This document shows, one piece after another, positions 29,997 through 39,025 of a DNA stretch of 64,000 nt. The DNA is from Melanopsichium pennsylvanicum. Its lineage: Eukaryota; Basidiomycota; Ustilaginomycetes; Ustilaginales. Positions within the stretch are counted from its first letter, which is position 1; each line of letters opens with the position of its first letter. The position numbers and the translations under genes were made by a program. Under the pieces are notes generated by a model that was not told the DNA's origin, ran no database searches, and worked only from the letters and a program-made list of their open reading frames with translations. Location: positions 1,736,001 to 1,800,000 of the forward strand of contig OAPG01000002.1 of assembly GCA_900208305.1 (NCBI GenBank), given 5' to 3'.

Positions 29997-32123
29997 ATGC
30001 CTTCCCAACAATCCACAGCACAGCCAGGCTATCAAAAAGCCATGTACAACGGTGGCTCTTCAAATCACTCCCATCCACGCATGTCTGTCCAATCCAGCTC
30101 GGATAAGCCAGTCCCACCAACACCTCGAATTGCATCATCCAATCCTCATCAGTCATCGGGTCCAGAGCACAACCCTTCCGCCCCTGCAATGCATCCCGAC
30201 ATGGATCAGCGCAAAGATCAATGGGTGGCAAGGGTCGACGATACCGCCTCTAGCGTGTATCAACCGCACTCGAATCCCAGACAAATGTTTCTTCGCGTGC
30301 GCATTCACACCATCGACAAAGCCAAAAAAGATCTGCTCGTTCGCTTCGATGCCCAAACCAATCTACCTCACTTTCGCGCCTCATCCTATCCCGGTATTAC
30401 TCGCTCCTACCGAGAGCTTTGCCTCTTTGCGCTTGCTCTCTCGCTCTCCAGCCCTGCCATCATCGTCCCCGCTTTGCCCCTGCCCTCAACAACTGCCAGT
30501 GGCTTGCAAGATACCCGCATCCTTCGTCTCATGCTCGCCAGGTGGTTCTCTCGCATCCTCGCAGAACCATCTCTCAGGGATCATCCCGAGACTCGAAACT
30601 TGATCGAAGCAGACTTTGCCTACCAACCTAATCCGCCTGGCACTGGTAGCTCCTCTGCTGCTCGCAAACGCTTCGCCAACGCAATGGCAAGCGCTGCCTC
30701 CGTTGCCTATGGTGGAGTCGATACAACCGGCGGGCTTCCCAACGGCGTCCTTGCTACTTCTGCCTCTGCTGGATCCAGAATCAGCGGCGGCGGCTTTGGC
30801 ATCCTCGGCCTCGGCGCGAGCTCCAAAGGTCTCAGCACTTCCAGAAGTGTCTACGACGATGACGAGGACCTTGTCGCAGCCAGAGCGGAAGTCACGCGCC
30901 TCGAGATGCAATTTGCTGATGCCGCCGAGGCTTCTGAAAAGCTTGCGCATTCACGCCGCTCGCTCACTGTCGCCCTCTCTGATCTCTCGATCAAGCTCTG
31001 CAATCTTGGCTCAGTAGAAGAGATTCGACCACCATCTTTACGCCTCGGCCTCCCCTACGTTCTCAAGCGTACCGCATACACTGCACGCAGCCTCGGCGAG
31101 CTTCAAGATGCAATCAGCAACACCGAGCTCTTGACCATCGGTGATGCCGTAGCATACCAGTCCATCAACGCAAGAGCCGCCAAAGAAGCCATGCTCGCTC
31201 GCAACGCACTCGTCGAAGAGCACCACAACGCACAGAAAGCTACCGTCAACAAGAAAAGGGAGCTTGAACATCTCAGGACCCAACGCAACTTGCGCGCCGA
31301 TCGAGTCGACGATGCGCTCGAAGAACTTGAGGACGCCAAACGGCACGAACAGGCGCTAGCACAGAACCTGAGAAAGATCAGCCAAACGCTGCACAACAGC
31401 TTGCAGAATCACAGCCGACACGCGCATCAGGATCTGCAACAGGCGATGCTGGAACATGCCAGGGGAAGCGTCATGTTCTCGAGGCAGTTGTTGAAGGAGA
31501 TGAAGGCCTTAAAGTCGGAGCTTGAAAACACAAAGAGGCCTGAGGCGGCGGTCGGTGGTGTGGGTACGCCGATTAGGCCTTCACATGGGTTGACGCCGGC
31601 GTTGGGCTCTGTTCCACCGCCATTTGCCCACGTCAATTCAGATGTGGGTAGTCCTGGTGAAAGATGCTCTTCTGCTCATTCTCGACCCGACGGGCTCCCG
31701 TTCACTGGACAATCCGACGTCCGATCGAATCAAGCACCACCGCCTCCACTCTTTCGGCATGAAAGCATGGTCAGGTCGAATTCCGCAACATCCTCGCCGA
31801 GTACCCTGGAACGCGCAAATACGCAACCACCACATTCACCCATGCCGACTACACCAAATGCATGGGCTGGCCCTTCACCACTAGGAACGCCTAATCTCTC
31901 TCAATCCATGTATTCGGCCGATCTCATGTCTCGCACCAACACCCAAGACAATCCGTTCGCAGGTCCGACTGCCGGTGCACAATCCATGTTCCTCGACCGC
32001 CCGACAGGAGCGGTGCGACCGAATGCATATGGCACACTCAACTCGGGCTCGTCTGGTACTGCTAGCGGAAGGAGTCGTATTAGCGCTTCTGAGGCTGCGA
32101 GGAGTTTGGCAGGCAAGTTCTGA
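29997..32123 (+). CDS. VPS17: Retromer sorting nexin Vps17 (PX-BAR)
   Basis: Subunit of the Vps5-Vps17 membrane-bending part of retromer, which recycles cargo from endosomes to the Golgi. Intronless, 708 aa from the ATG at 29997 (MPSQQSTAQPGYQ). The PX-like domain spans about 97-208: MFLRVRIHTIDKAKKDLLVR, then FDAQTNLPHFRASSYPGITR and PAIIVPALPLPST, closing with LMLARWFSRILAEPSLR and NLIEADFAYQP. A Gly/Ala/Ser-rich insert of about 80 residues separates it from a long helical BAR-like region (about 292-515, DDEDLVAARAEVTRLEMQFA onward). The C-terminal 190 residues are Pro/Ser-rich and look disordered. The frame is open 9 nt upstream but only from a GTG. Length is greater than yeast Vps17 (551 aa) because of the insert and tail. 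Confidence 0.92.
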   Translation: MPSQQSTAQPGYQKAMYNGGSSNHSHPRMSVQSSSDKPVPPTPRIASSNPHQSSGPEHNPSAPAMHPDMDQRKDQWVARVDDTASSVYQPHSNPRQMFLRVRIHTIDKAKKDLLVRFDAQTNLPHFRASSYPGITRSYRELCLFALALSLSSPAIIVPALPLPSTTASGLQDTRILRLMLARWFSRILAEPSLRDHPETRNLIEADFAYQPNPPGTGSSSAARKRFANAMASAASVAYGGVDTTGGLPNGVLATSASAGSRISGGGFGILGLGASSKGLSTSRSVYDDDEDLVAARAEVTRLEMQFADAAEASEKLAHSRRSLTVALSDLSIKLCNLGSVEEIRPPSLRLGLPYVLKRTAYTARSLGELQDAISNTELLTIGDAVAYQSINARAAKEAMLARNALVEEHHNAQKATVNKKRELEHLRTQRNLRADRVDDALEELEDAKRHEQALAQNLRKISQTLHNSLQNHSRHAHQDLQQAMLEHARGSVMFSRQLLKEMKALKSELENTKRPEAAVGGVGTPIRPSHGLTPALGSVPPPFAHVNSDVGSPGERCSSAHSRPDGLPFTGQSDVRSNQAPPPPLFRHESMVRSNSATSSPSTLERANTQPPHSPMPTTPNAWAGPSPLGTPNLSQSMYSADLMSRTNTQDNPFAGPTAGAQSMFLDRPTGAVRPNAYGTLNSGSSGTASGRSRISASEAARSLAGKF

Positions 32124-32152
32124 CGAGGGTTTCTTTTCCCACAGCTGCATTC

Positions 32153-32251
<99 letters not shown>

Positions 32252-33259
32252 GGTTTCTGTGCTGCAGTACAGTATATCCAAAAAAATTTCCAACAAGAGA
32301 TACTGTAACTTTGTTAAATCAGGTTGCAATTGTAGTAGGATTGTGCGTGAAAGAAGGGTAGATTTTGGATAGAGTTTTGACTTTACGAGGAAGCTATGGC
32401 TGATTGAAAGTGTAGGTGGGAGAATAATAAATCTTGAATTGGATGAGTTTTATGAAAATATGGTTGGTGATCATTAATAGGGCGAAAATAGGAGAACACG
32501 GTTGAAATTTTCAAAAAAAAATTCCATTCTTTCTGTATGAATAATACAAAAAAAAAGGTTTAAATGTTTGAATTACCAAGGATTATTGGGACCCTTTCTT
32601 GCCCACCAAAAAAAAAAAAAAAAAACCCCTTCCAAAACCTCAAATTAAACGTCTTTTGACATACCACTCACTCACTTTACATGTTTTCATACTAAAAAAA
32701 AACAAACAAACATTCTCTCCTTACAGAAAAAAAATTTCCCACCCAAACATCCATCATGTCTAGCTGAAAAAAACTTAACCAAATACCCAACCATCCCCAA
32801 TTCCCTTTATCCCGAACTTCATCTTTTTTCTTCTTTTCTCTCTCAGCCTAAGCTTTATACCATTTTCCACTAGTACAGACTATACGAGGTATCCAATTTC
32901 CCATAAAAAATTATAATAATAATACAGAAGCATGCATGAAGAAAGGCGAACAAGGATGAGAACAACAAGAGTAGGCAGCTCGAAACAAGACCTCAAGTAA
33001 TACTATATTTGCACTTTTTTTTTTTTTTTTTTTCTTTTCAAAATCTCTTCCATGACTTTTCTCCATGATCGAAAGTGTGTGGTAGTGAGAATGACCATGA
33101 ATGGAATGTAAAGAATGTTTGGATCATGTCAAGCTCTCAAATCCGCGTGAGATATAGAGTAGCAATAGTAGTGGTGATGGTGATGATGGTGATGATGCTA
33201 TCAAGAAGAAAAAAAAAGGGGGGGGGGGAAGAATGAGCAAAGTATGTAGGCGGAAAGGC
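32124..33259. other. Convergent intergenic region VPS17 / SANT gene
   Basis: About 1.1 kb, strongly AT-rich with many A and T homopolymer runs (for example near 32608-32625 and 33017-33033). A long (GT)n tract lies at its left end. No gene was seen. Confidence 0.6.
32159..32250. repeat. (GT)n microsatellite, about 46 units
   Basis: An uninterrupted GT dinucleotide tract of about 92 bp starts 35 bp after the VPS17 stop codon, so it probably lies in its 3' UTR. Alternating purine-pyrimidine tracts of this length can adopt Z-DNA and are length-variable. Confidence 0.95.
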
Positions 33260-36200
33260 TCAGCTATACAGCGTAGCCCCCATCCGCCTAGCTCCTCCAC
33301 CACTGGTAGGCGTTGTCGGCGAACCTGGCCTTTGTTCACCACTGAATTGTCTCCTATGACCTCCGCCATGCGGCGAAGACGGAGGACCCTGACTCACATA
33401 TCCTGGTCCAGGCGGCTGCAGGAGAGGCAGCTGTCGAGAGCTAGTAGACAGCGGCGACGGTGGAGGATAATGCCCCCTCCTAACAGCGGATGGAGTGTGC
33501 GAGGAGAATGGAGACGAAGGTTGCATGGAAGGTGACAGGGGACCTGGAATAGGATGCGAATGCATGCGTGTGTGTGTCGGCGTCTGGCTCGAGGGATGAG
33601 GTGGGAGAGCGTCCTGGCGGCTACTTGGCGAGAATTGGCCATAAACACTACCAGGCGGCGCTGGAGCGCCGATCGAGAGTTTGTGCAACGGAGTTGATGT
33701 GACTCCTCCTTCTGTGCTGAACGAGTCTCCGCCACCACGAGATCCACGACGGCCGTGCGAAGCGGTCTTCCTACGACCCGGGGAAACAGGGTTGGCGTCC
33801 TGGCCGTAGTCCGATTCCTGACTTTGCTGATCCGATGCGGAAGCCGACACATTGGTTCCCCCATCATCTGCTTGAGCCTTCGCCGCCGCTTCTTTGCGTC
33901 GCATCAAGAGGTATCGCTGACGACACTGGTGGTAGGATCGGGTCCCTACGGCGCGGGAGATTAGCTCCCATCGCTGACCGTGCTCTTTGATTGCGGCGCG
34001 AAGCTTGGTATCTTCCTCAGCTGTCCAGCGAACATACGGCAGACGTTTCTCAGGATTTTGGTTCCCACCAAAGCTCTTACTCTCGCCCGAACGTGATCCC
34101 TGCGAGCCGTTTGCCTTGGAACTGCGAGAACCATCCGGATTTCGTGACGACGTCAATCGCGAGGTAGACTTGAGGCGGGATTCGCCATCCATCGCCATTT
34201 CGTCTTCGCTGCTCAAGCTGCCGATGGGGCTCACACCTTCGAATTCGCCAGACTTGTCGCTGCCCTGCGACGGGTTTTGGCTCGCAGTGGCTTGATCTGC
34301 AAGGAGGTCGAGCGCGCTCAAAGCCTGACTTCCACCAGCGCTGGGCGGACCGTTAGGGGCATAATCGTGATAAGGAGGTGGGCGGCTCTGCATAAAGGGG
34401 TCAGCACCTTCTGTTTGCGTCCGAATGCGAGGCTGACGGTCACCCAAGAAAGGAGAGCCGTAAGGCTCGAAATCGAAGGCGGCAGACGACACGCGGCGAC
34501 GCTTTGGACTCTCATGAGCCATTCGGAGGGGGCTCGACTGAATCGGGTATGGTCCTGCGCTGTAGCCATAGGAATCATACTCAGGGCCACGTTGGGTGGT
34601 GACGGAGAGCGGTGGTGGGTAGCCCATTCCGCGGTGCGAGGGCTCTCGACCATAGTAGGTGGGATCGCCGGTGGGAGGCGGGAAAGGAGGTGCGTGTGCC
34701 CGTGAACGCGTGGTCGGCGAAGGTGCAGCAGGACCGGGGTTCAGCGTCTCGGCAGCTTGGAGCAGCTCGTCGATGCCGGTGAAGGAAGACGCCGAGTCCA
34801 GCCTGCGGTGACGACCTGACCAGCTGTCGCGTCGATCGTCACCACGAGCAAGCTCATCGAGCTCCCTTGCACGAACGCCAGTGTGTGGTGTGTTTGAGTT
34901 ACTTGCGATGGATTTGGGCGTCTTGGGTGGTCGCTCTGCAGATCTAGAAGGTGGTGTGCGGGGTTCGTGAGCGTAACTTGCTTCTCCCTCAGCAGTCATA
35001 GGACCTTCCGAGGCTTGTCGCTTAACGGGGAAAGCGTGCGAGACTGGAGCGTGCAGCTCTGAGGCAGGCGCAAGAGCTTGACCATTTGGCGCTTCATTAG
35101 TCGTTGTTTTGTTGGTCTCCAGGGAAGCCGGGAGCGAGGCCGACTCGGCAGACGTGCCAGAAGTTGCAGCAGCTGCGGCTGCCTGCTCTTTGCGCATTTC
35201 GCGCAGTCGTCGCGCAGCGAGCATGAGATGTTCTGTCTCTGCATCGCCCATGGTGATGTTGCGCTTTTTGCGGGCCTTGTCCTTACGACTGCCCGATCGA
35301 CTAGGGGTGGTTGACGCGGTGCCAGGCTGACTGAGATCACCTTTAGGAGTCTGAAGCTCGGCGTTGGAGGTGCTTGTAAGCATATCAGGGGCCTTGATAC
35401 CCCCAGACACGAGATAAGGTCTGAGAGCCTTGAGTTCGCTCTCGAGCTTGTGAACTTGGGCCTCTGCATCTCTGATGCGAGCTTTGAGATGCTTCTTGTC
35501 GGTGATGAGCTTGTTCCGTTCGCGTATGAGCGAAGCAGTGGGTGAAAGGTCGGCGTCGACCTCGGCAAGACCTGAACTCGAAATGCCGAGACCTGTAGTA
35601 CCTGGCGATGCAAGGCCAACGGCGCTGTCGTTGTTAGATGCCAAGAAGCTGGGGCTGCTGAGAAGTCGCTGGATGGTGTCTGCTGGATTTGCCCCACCAG
35701 ACTCGGAGTTGGAGGAGGCGACACGGTTGTTGCTTGGAGAGCCTCCGGAAGCAGCAGCCGCTGCTCTAGCTTTTTCAGCAAAGGTGACCACGGAAGTAGA
35801 GGTGGGATTGGAGCGTCTTTCGTCAAAGCCTCTTGCTTCGGCACGGTTGAGCAAGGCGCTGAGCATCTTTCCCTGAGCCTTCCATCCGTCCAGCTCGGCG
35901 TCGAGACGATCTGTGAGGTTGCGATGCGCAGCAAGTGCGTGAGTGTGGGCGTGTTTCATGGATGAGATGACGGAGAGGGCGGTGAGACGTGTGGACTTGA
36001 GATGAGCTTGGGCACGGTCGCGAGATTCGGTGAGAGTATTGCATCGGGAAGCCAGCATCTTGACCATGGCTGCGAGCTCGCGCTCCCTGTCGCTGGAGGA
36101 AGTCTCGGTTGGTGGATCGAGGCCCATGTTGGCCAAGGAGCCTAGGATATCTTGGATAGTGCCTGATTCATCCGCTGGCGATGCAAGTTCAGTTGAGTCT

Positions 36201-36931
36201 TTATTGGCCGAGGTTGTGCCGTAGACGAGCGTTTCAATTTCTTGCTTTGTTGGACCGACGCCGACGCCGAGCATTGGGAAGGAAAGATGACCTAGCTTGA
36301 GCACATCATGGTCGTCAGCGTCGTCATGATCATCTGCGATGAGCGAGAGCGGATGATCTGCAAAGACAGGTCCCAAGATAGGTGAAGGGGTGGGAGATCG
36401 ACCAGGCGAGTGGGATGGCGAGTGTGTTGCGCGGGAGCGATATGAGCCACGATGGAGGGGACGTTCTGCAGCTACGGTACGGTCGTCATTACGGTCGATG
36501 CTGGAGCGTCTGCTTGCTCTTTGTTGAGAAGAGAAAGAATCGTCGCCAGTTCGATCGAAGGATGCGCTACCACCGCTGAGGCGGGCGGCTGCTCTACGAG
36601 AACCCATATTTTCGGAGACGGTGGTGGTGGGACTTGCGTGTGGAAGCTGCTCATCCGGGTTGAGTCTAGAGGAAGACGCTACAAGATTTGGAGGGAAACG
36701 AAATTCGTTGTGAGAAGTGGGGGGTGTTGGCAGATCGGCAGATGTGGCAGGTGGTGTAGAGGGCGCAGGGTGTTGTTGGAGTGCAGTGGTGGTGTTGGTA
36801 GTGGTGGAGGGAGGAGCCTCGTCAGGCTTTGTGATATCAGCAAGGTTGTTGGTTGATGGTGGTACTGTTGACGTGAACGAAGTTGAGGATGATGACGACG
36901 ACGACGGCTGACCAGCACTGGGATGTGTCAT
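33260..36931 (-). CDS. Large disordered nuclear protein with one SANT/Myb domain
   Basis: Intronless frame of 1223 aa from the ATG at 36931 (MTHPSAGQPSSSSSSSTSF). The same frame is open to 37513 but without a credible ATG. Most of the protein is low-complexity, rich in Ser, Pro, Thr and Gly. A coiled coil lies near 467-507 (RERNKLITDKKHLKARIRDA onward), and a conserved-looking helical block near 295-370 (AAMVKMLASRCNTLTESRDR onward). One SANT/Myb repeat lies near 960-1010: YVRWTAEEDTKLRAAIKEHG, QRWELISRAVGTRSYHQCRQ, RYLLMRR. Its Trp residues are at the expected spacing, with Tyr replacing the last Trp. A single repeat close to the C-terminus after a coiled coil suggests a transcription or chromatin factor, but I do not recognise the family. 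The tail is a Pro-rich segment ending GARRMGATLYS. Confidence 0.85.
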   Translation of the reverse strand: MTHPSAGQPSSSSSSSTSFTSTVPPSTNNLADITKPDEAPPSTTTNTTTALQQHPAPSTPPATSADLPTPPTSHNEFRFPPNLVASSSRLNPDEQLPHASPTTTVSENMGSRRAAARLSGGSASFDRTGDDSFSSQQRASRRSSIDRNDDRTVAAERPLHRGSYRSRATHSPSHSPGRSPTPSPILGPVFADHPLSLIADDHDDADDHDVLKLGHLSFPMLGVGVGPTKQEIETLVYGTTSANKDSTELASPADESGTIQDILGSLANMGLDPPTETSSSDRERELAAMVKMLASRCNTLTESRDRAQAHLKSTRLTALSVISSMKHAHTHALAAHRNLTDRLDAELDGWKAQGKMLSALLNRAEARGFDERRSNPTSTSVVTFAEKARAAAAASGGSPSNNRVASSNSESGGANPADTIQRLLSSPSFLASNNDSAVGLASPGTTGLGISSSGLAEVDADLSPTASLIRERNKLITDKKHLKARIRDAEAQVHKLESELKALRPYLVSGGIKAPDMLTSTSNAELQTPKGDLSQPGTASTTPSRSGSRKDKARKKRNITMGDAETEHLMLAARRLREMRKEQAAAAAATSGTSAESASLPASLETNKTTTNEAPNGQALAPASELHAPVSHAFPVKRQASEGPMTAEGEASYAHEPRTPPSRSAERPPKTPKSIASNSNTPHTGVRARELDELARGDDRRDSWSGRHRRLDSASSFTGIDELLQAAETLNPGPAAPSPTTRSRAHAPPFPPPTGDPTYYGREPSHRGMGYPPPLSVTTQRGPEYDSYGYSAGPYPIQSSPLRMAHESPKRRRVSSAAFDFEPYGSPFLGDRQPRIRTQTEGADPFMQSRPPPYHDYAPNGPPSAGGSQALSALDLLADQATASQNPSQGSDKSGEFEGVSPIGSLSSEDEMAMDGESRLKSTSRLTSSRNPDGSRSSKANGSQGSRSGESKSFGGNQNPEKRLPYVRWTAEEDTKLRAAIKEHGQRWELISRAVGTRSYHQCRQRYLLMRRKEAAAKAQADDGGTNVSASASDQQSQESDYGQDANPVSPGRRKTASHGRRGSRGGGDSFSTEGGVTSTPLHKLSIGAPAPPGSVYGQFSPSSRQDALPPHPSSQTPTHTRMHSHPIPGPLSPSMQPSSPFSSHTPSAVRRGHYPPPSPLSTSSRQLPLLQPPGPGYVSQGPPSSPHGGGHRRQFSGEQRPGSPTTPTSGGGARRMGATLYS

Positions 36932-39025
36932 CTTGAGTGAGATGAGTGATCGTCGACAATGGCTCGTCAGCGCCAAGAGGCTAAGTAAGCAGCGACAAGG
37001 TGTTGTTTGTAAAGTTGTGGTGTGCGGCGAATAATCAGCGATACGATATGAGAAGGGGAAGATGGGAAGGAGGGATGCTGTGCACAGTGTGGATGTTTCG
37101 AGGACAAAGAAGTTATTGAAAGTGAATGAGAGAAGTGAAGTGTTTGTGAGTAGGACGGCGCAAGGTTGCGAATGGATGGTTGGACTTGAACAATATTGAA
37201 GACGTTGTAAGAACAGCTGAAAAAAGGAGATGGAGGAGCGGGAATTGACGAATCCAAGGGTCAAAGTTGATGGTGTAAGGCAGGCTAGGCTTGCGTGATG
37301 GTGATGAGCAGATGAGCAGCAATGAATGAATGAATGATTAGGCTTAGCGAGGGACTGAGATGAGAGACAGAAAGAAAGCAGTGACGAGCAACAGACCGGA
37401 TGGATTGATTCAGTGTAGTACAAAGTGTGACTGTGTACTGTTTCTGTCAACCACCTAGCGTGATGTGTTGGTGACTGCGACAAGTGTTGGTCTGCAGTCA
37501 CATAAAAAATCAATTTCTACAATCCTTCGCCTGATTAAGAAATTCCATAATAAAAATAATAATAAAAATAATAATAAAAATAATAAAAATAAAAATAATG
37601 TCGTCTGTTGCCTGTCAAGATTACAGTATATTTTGATTGTGATTTACTGTAGTTGACTGAGTTTGATTTGGTCATACCAAAGTAAAATCTCGATCAATCG
37701 CGATTGCATCCATTTCAGTTCCCAATCCGAGCAAGAAACACGCAATTTACCTGTGTTACTGGATCATAGTCACAATCCTGAATCCCGCAGTTTGACATTC
37801 GGATCCTATCACCAACTTAATGCACCCTACATTACCGCTAAATCGTGATTACCGTCGAGTAAAATACAGTGTGAATCTCAATACGAGCTGTCGCTTAAGT
37901 CATCCGACGCACCACGATGATCATTATATAGTGAAAGCCTGGGTGACCGAGCTCAGGGTCCTTAATTTGGTCTAACCCCAAATCAATCAGATGAACGAGG
38001 CAGGGGAGCATGCAGAGCAAACAAACACAAGCAGGAGGTTTCGTCATTTTATCACTCTACTGCACTGCTGTACTGTGGTGCGCCACAGCGTGTAAAGACG
38101 CGAACTTGTCTCCAGCTTGAGTGTCGGCGAGCGTGACATCAGACAGAAGAATACTGTAAACGTCTCAACAAAGAGCATCGAGATCGACACGATGCGAATT
38201 TGGCCCTACAGTGAGTCAAGTCGCATATTCTTTGCTTCTCAGATTCTGATATCCGACCTTCTCCTTTATTATTCTTTTGGTTTTTCTTATTCTGAATCCG
38301 GCCAACTCATCTCCCGATATGTGTCTCAATGTTACAAGATCTGGGACGCTTGTAAAGATCCGTTCTTTGTTTTGCTTTTTTTAAAGATGTTAGACCTGCG
38401 TCTCTACGTTTGTCAGTGATGTGAGGTAAAAACGATTTATTGCGACTGAATACAAGCTTCTCGAAAGAGCTCCGTTTAAGCATTTAAAATCCTGAAACTA
38501 AGGATCGGGTGAGAGAATACAGTGCGATTCTCGAAAAAGGGTTGACAAAATGTTGAGACGTGTAACATTATGTTTTCTGCGACACAATCCACACAAGGGA
38601 ACCGCCAGCAGAGAGTGTAGCAGCAACAGCAACAGCAACACCAACAGCCGCTTGGCTCGAGCCCTCCTCTCGTCCTGCTGATTCGGCCAATCCGCACTGC
38701 GACTCCAAATTCAAGTCTTCTAACGCATCACTCGAAGTAGCTCTTTTCTTACTCTCTCTCCCTTTCCATACTGTCACTCTATCTTTGCATCTCTGGTCGT
38801 ATCGATTGCTGTTCTCACGCCATCAACCTCGCAGAGTCAGCATTCGGATCACCTACCGACCCTCATTACAACAACCCCAATTCAGCCTCTTTTTCATCAT
38901 TTGCTGGCCAGACACAGCACCTATCGCCTCTTCGATCGCCTCCTCACTTTTTCGCTCCCTCACTCCCTCGCCTCGCTGGCACCACAGCCACTACATCATA
39001 CAACGGCTTAATTACGCTACCCATC
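36932..39025. other. Divergent intergenic region SANT gene / SEC27
   Basis: About 2.1 kb. It contains an (AAT/AAAT)n-rich stretch near 37545-37600 and TACWGTA motifs at 37622, 37645 and 38152. The 38.8-39.0 kb end is C-rich, like a leader of SEC27. No gene was seen. Confidence 0.55.
37545..37600. repeat. (AATAATAAA)n-type A/T microsatellite
   Basis: An imperfect tandem of AAT and AAAT units covers about 55 bp. Confidence 0.8.

Noticed and set aside
29935..30603. 222-aa frame overlapping VPS17
   Set aside because: It starts with TTG and is a shifted reading of the VPS17 coding sequence, which shows a clear PX domain in the other frame.
31975..32372. Frames reading the GT tract as Cys-Val repeats
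   Set aside because: They arise only from the microsatellite and have no other support.
34996..35934. 312-aa frame inside the SANT gene
   Set aside because: Shifted reading of a low-complexity coding sequence; no domain.
36932..37513. N-terminal extension of the SANT protein by 194 residues
   Set aside because: There is no credible ATG in the extension; the composition (His/Cys/Leu/Ser mix) is unlike the protein and fits leader DNA.
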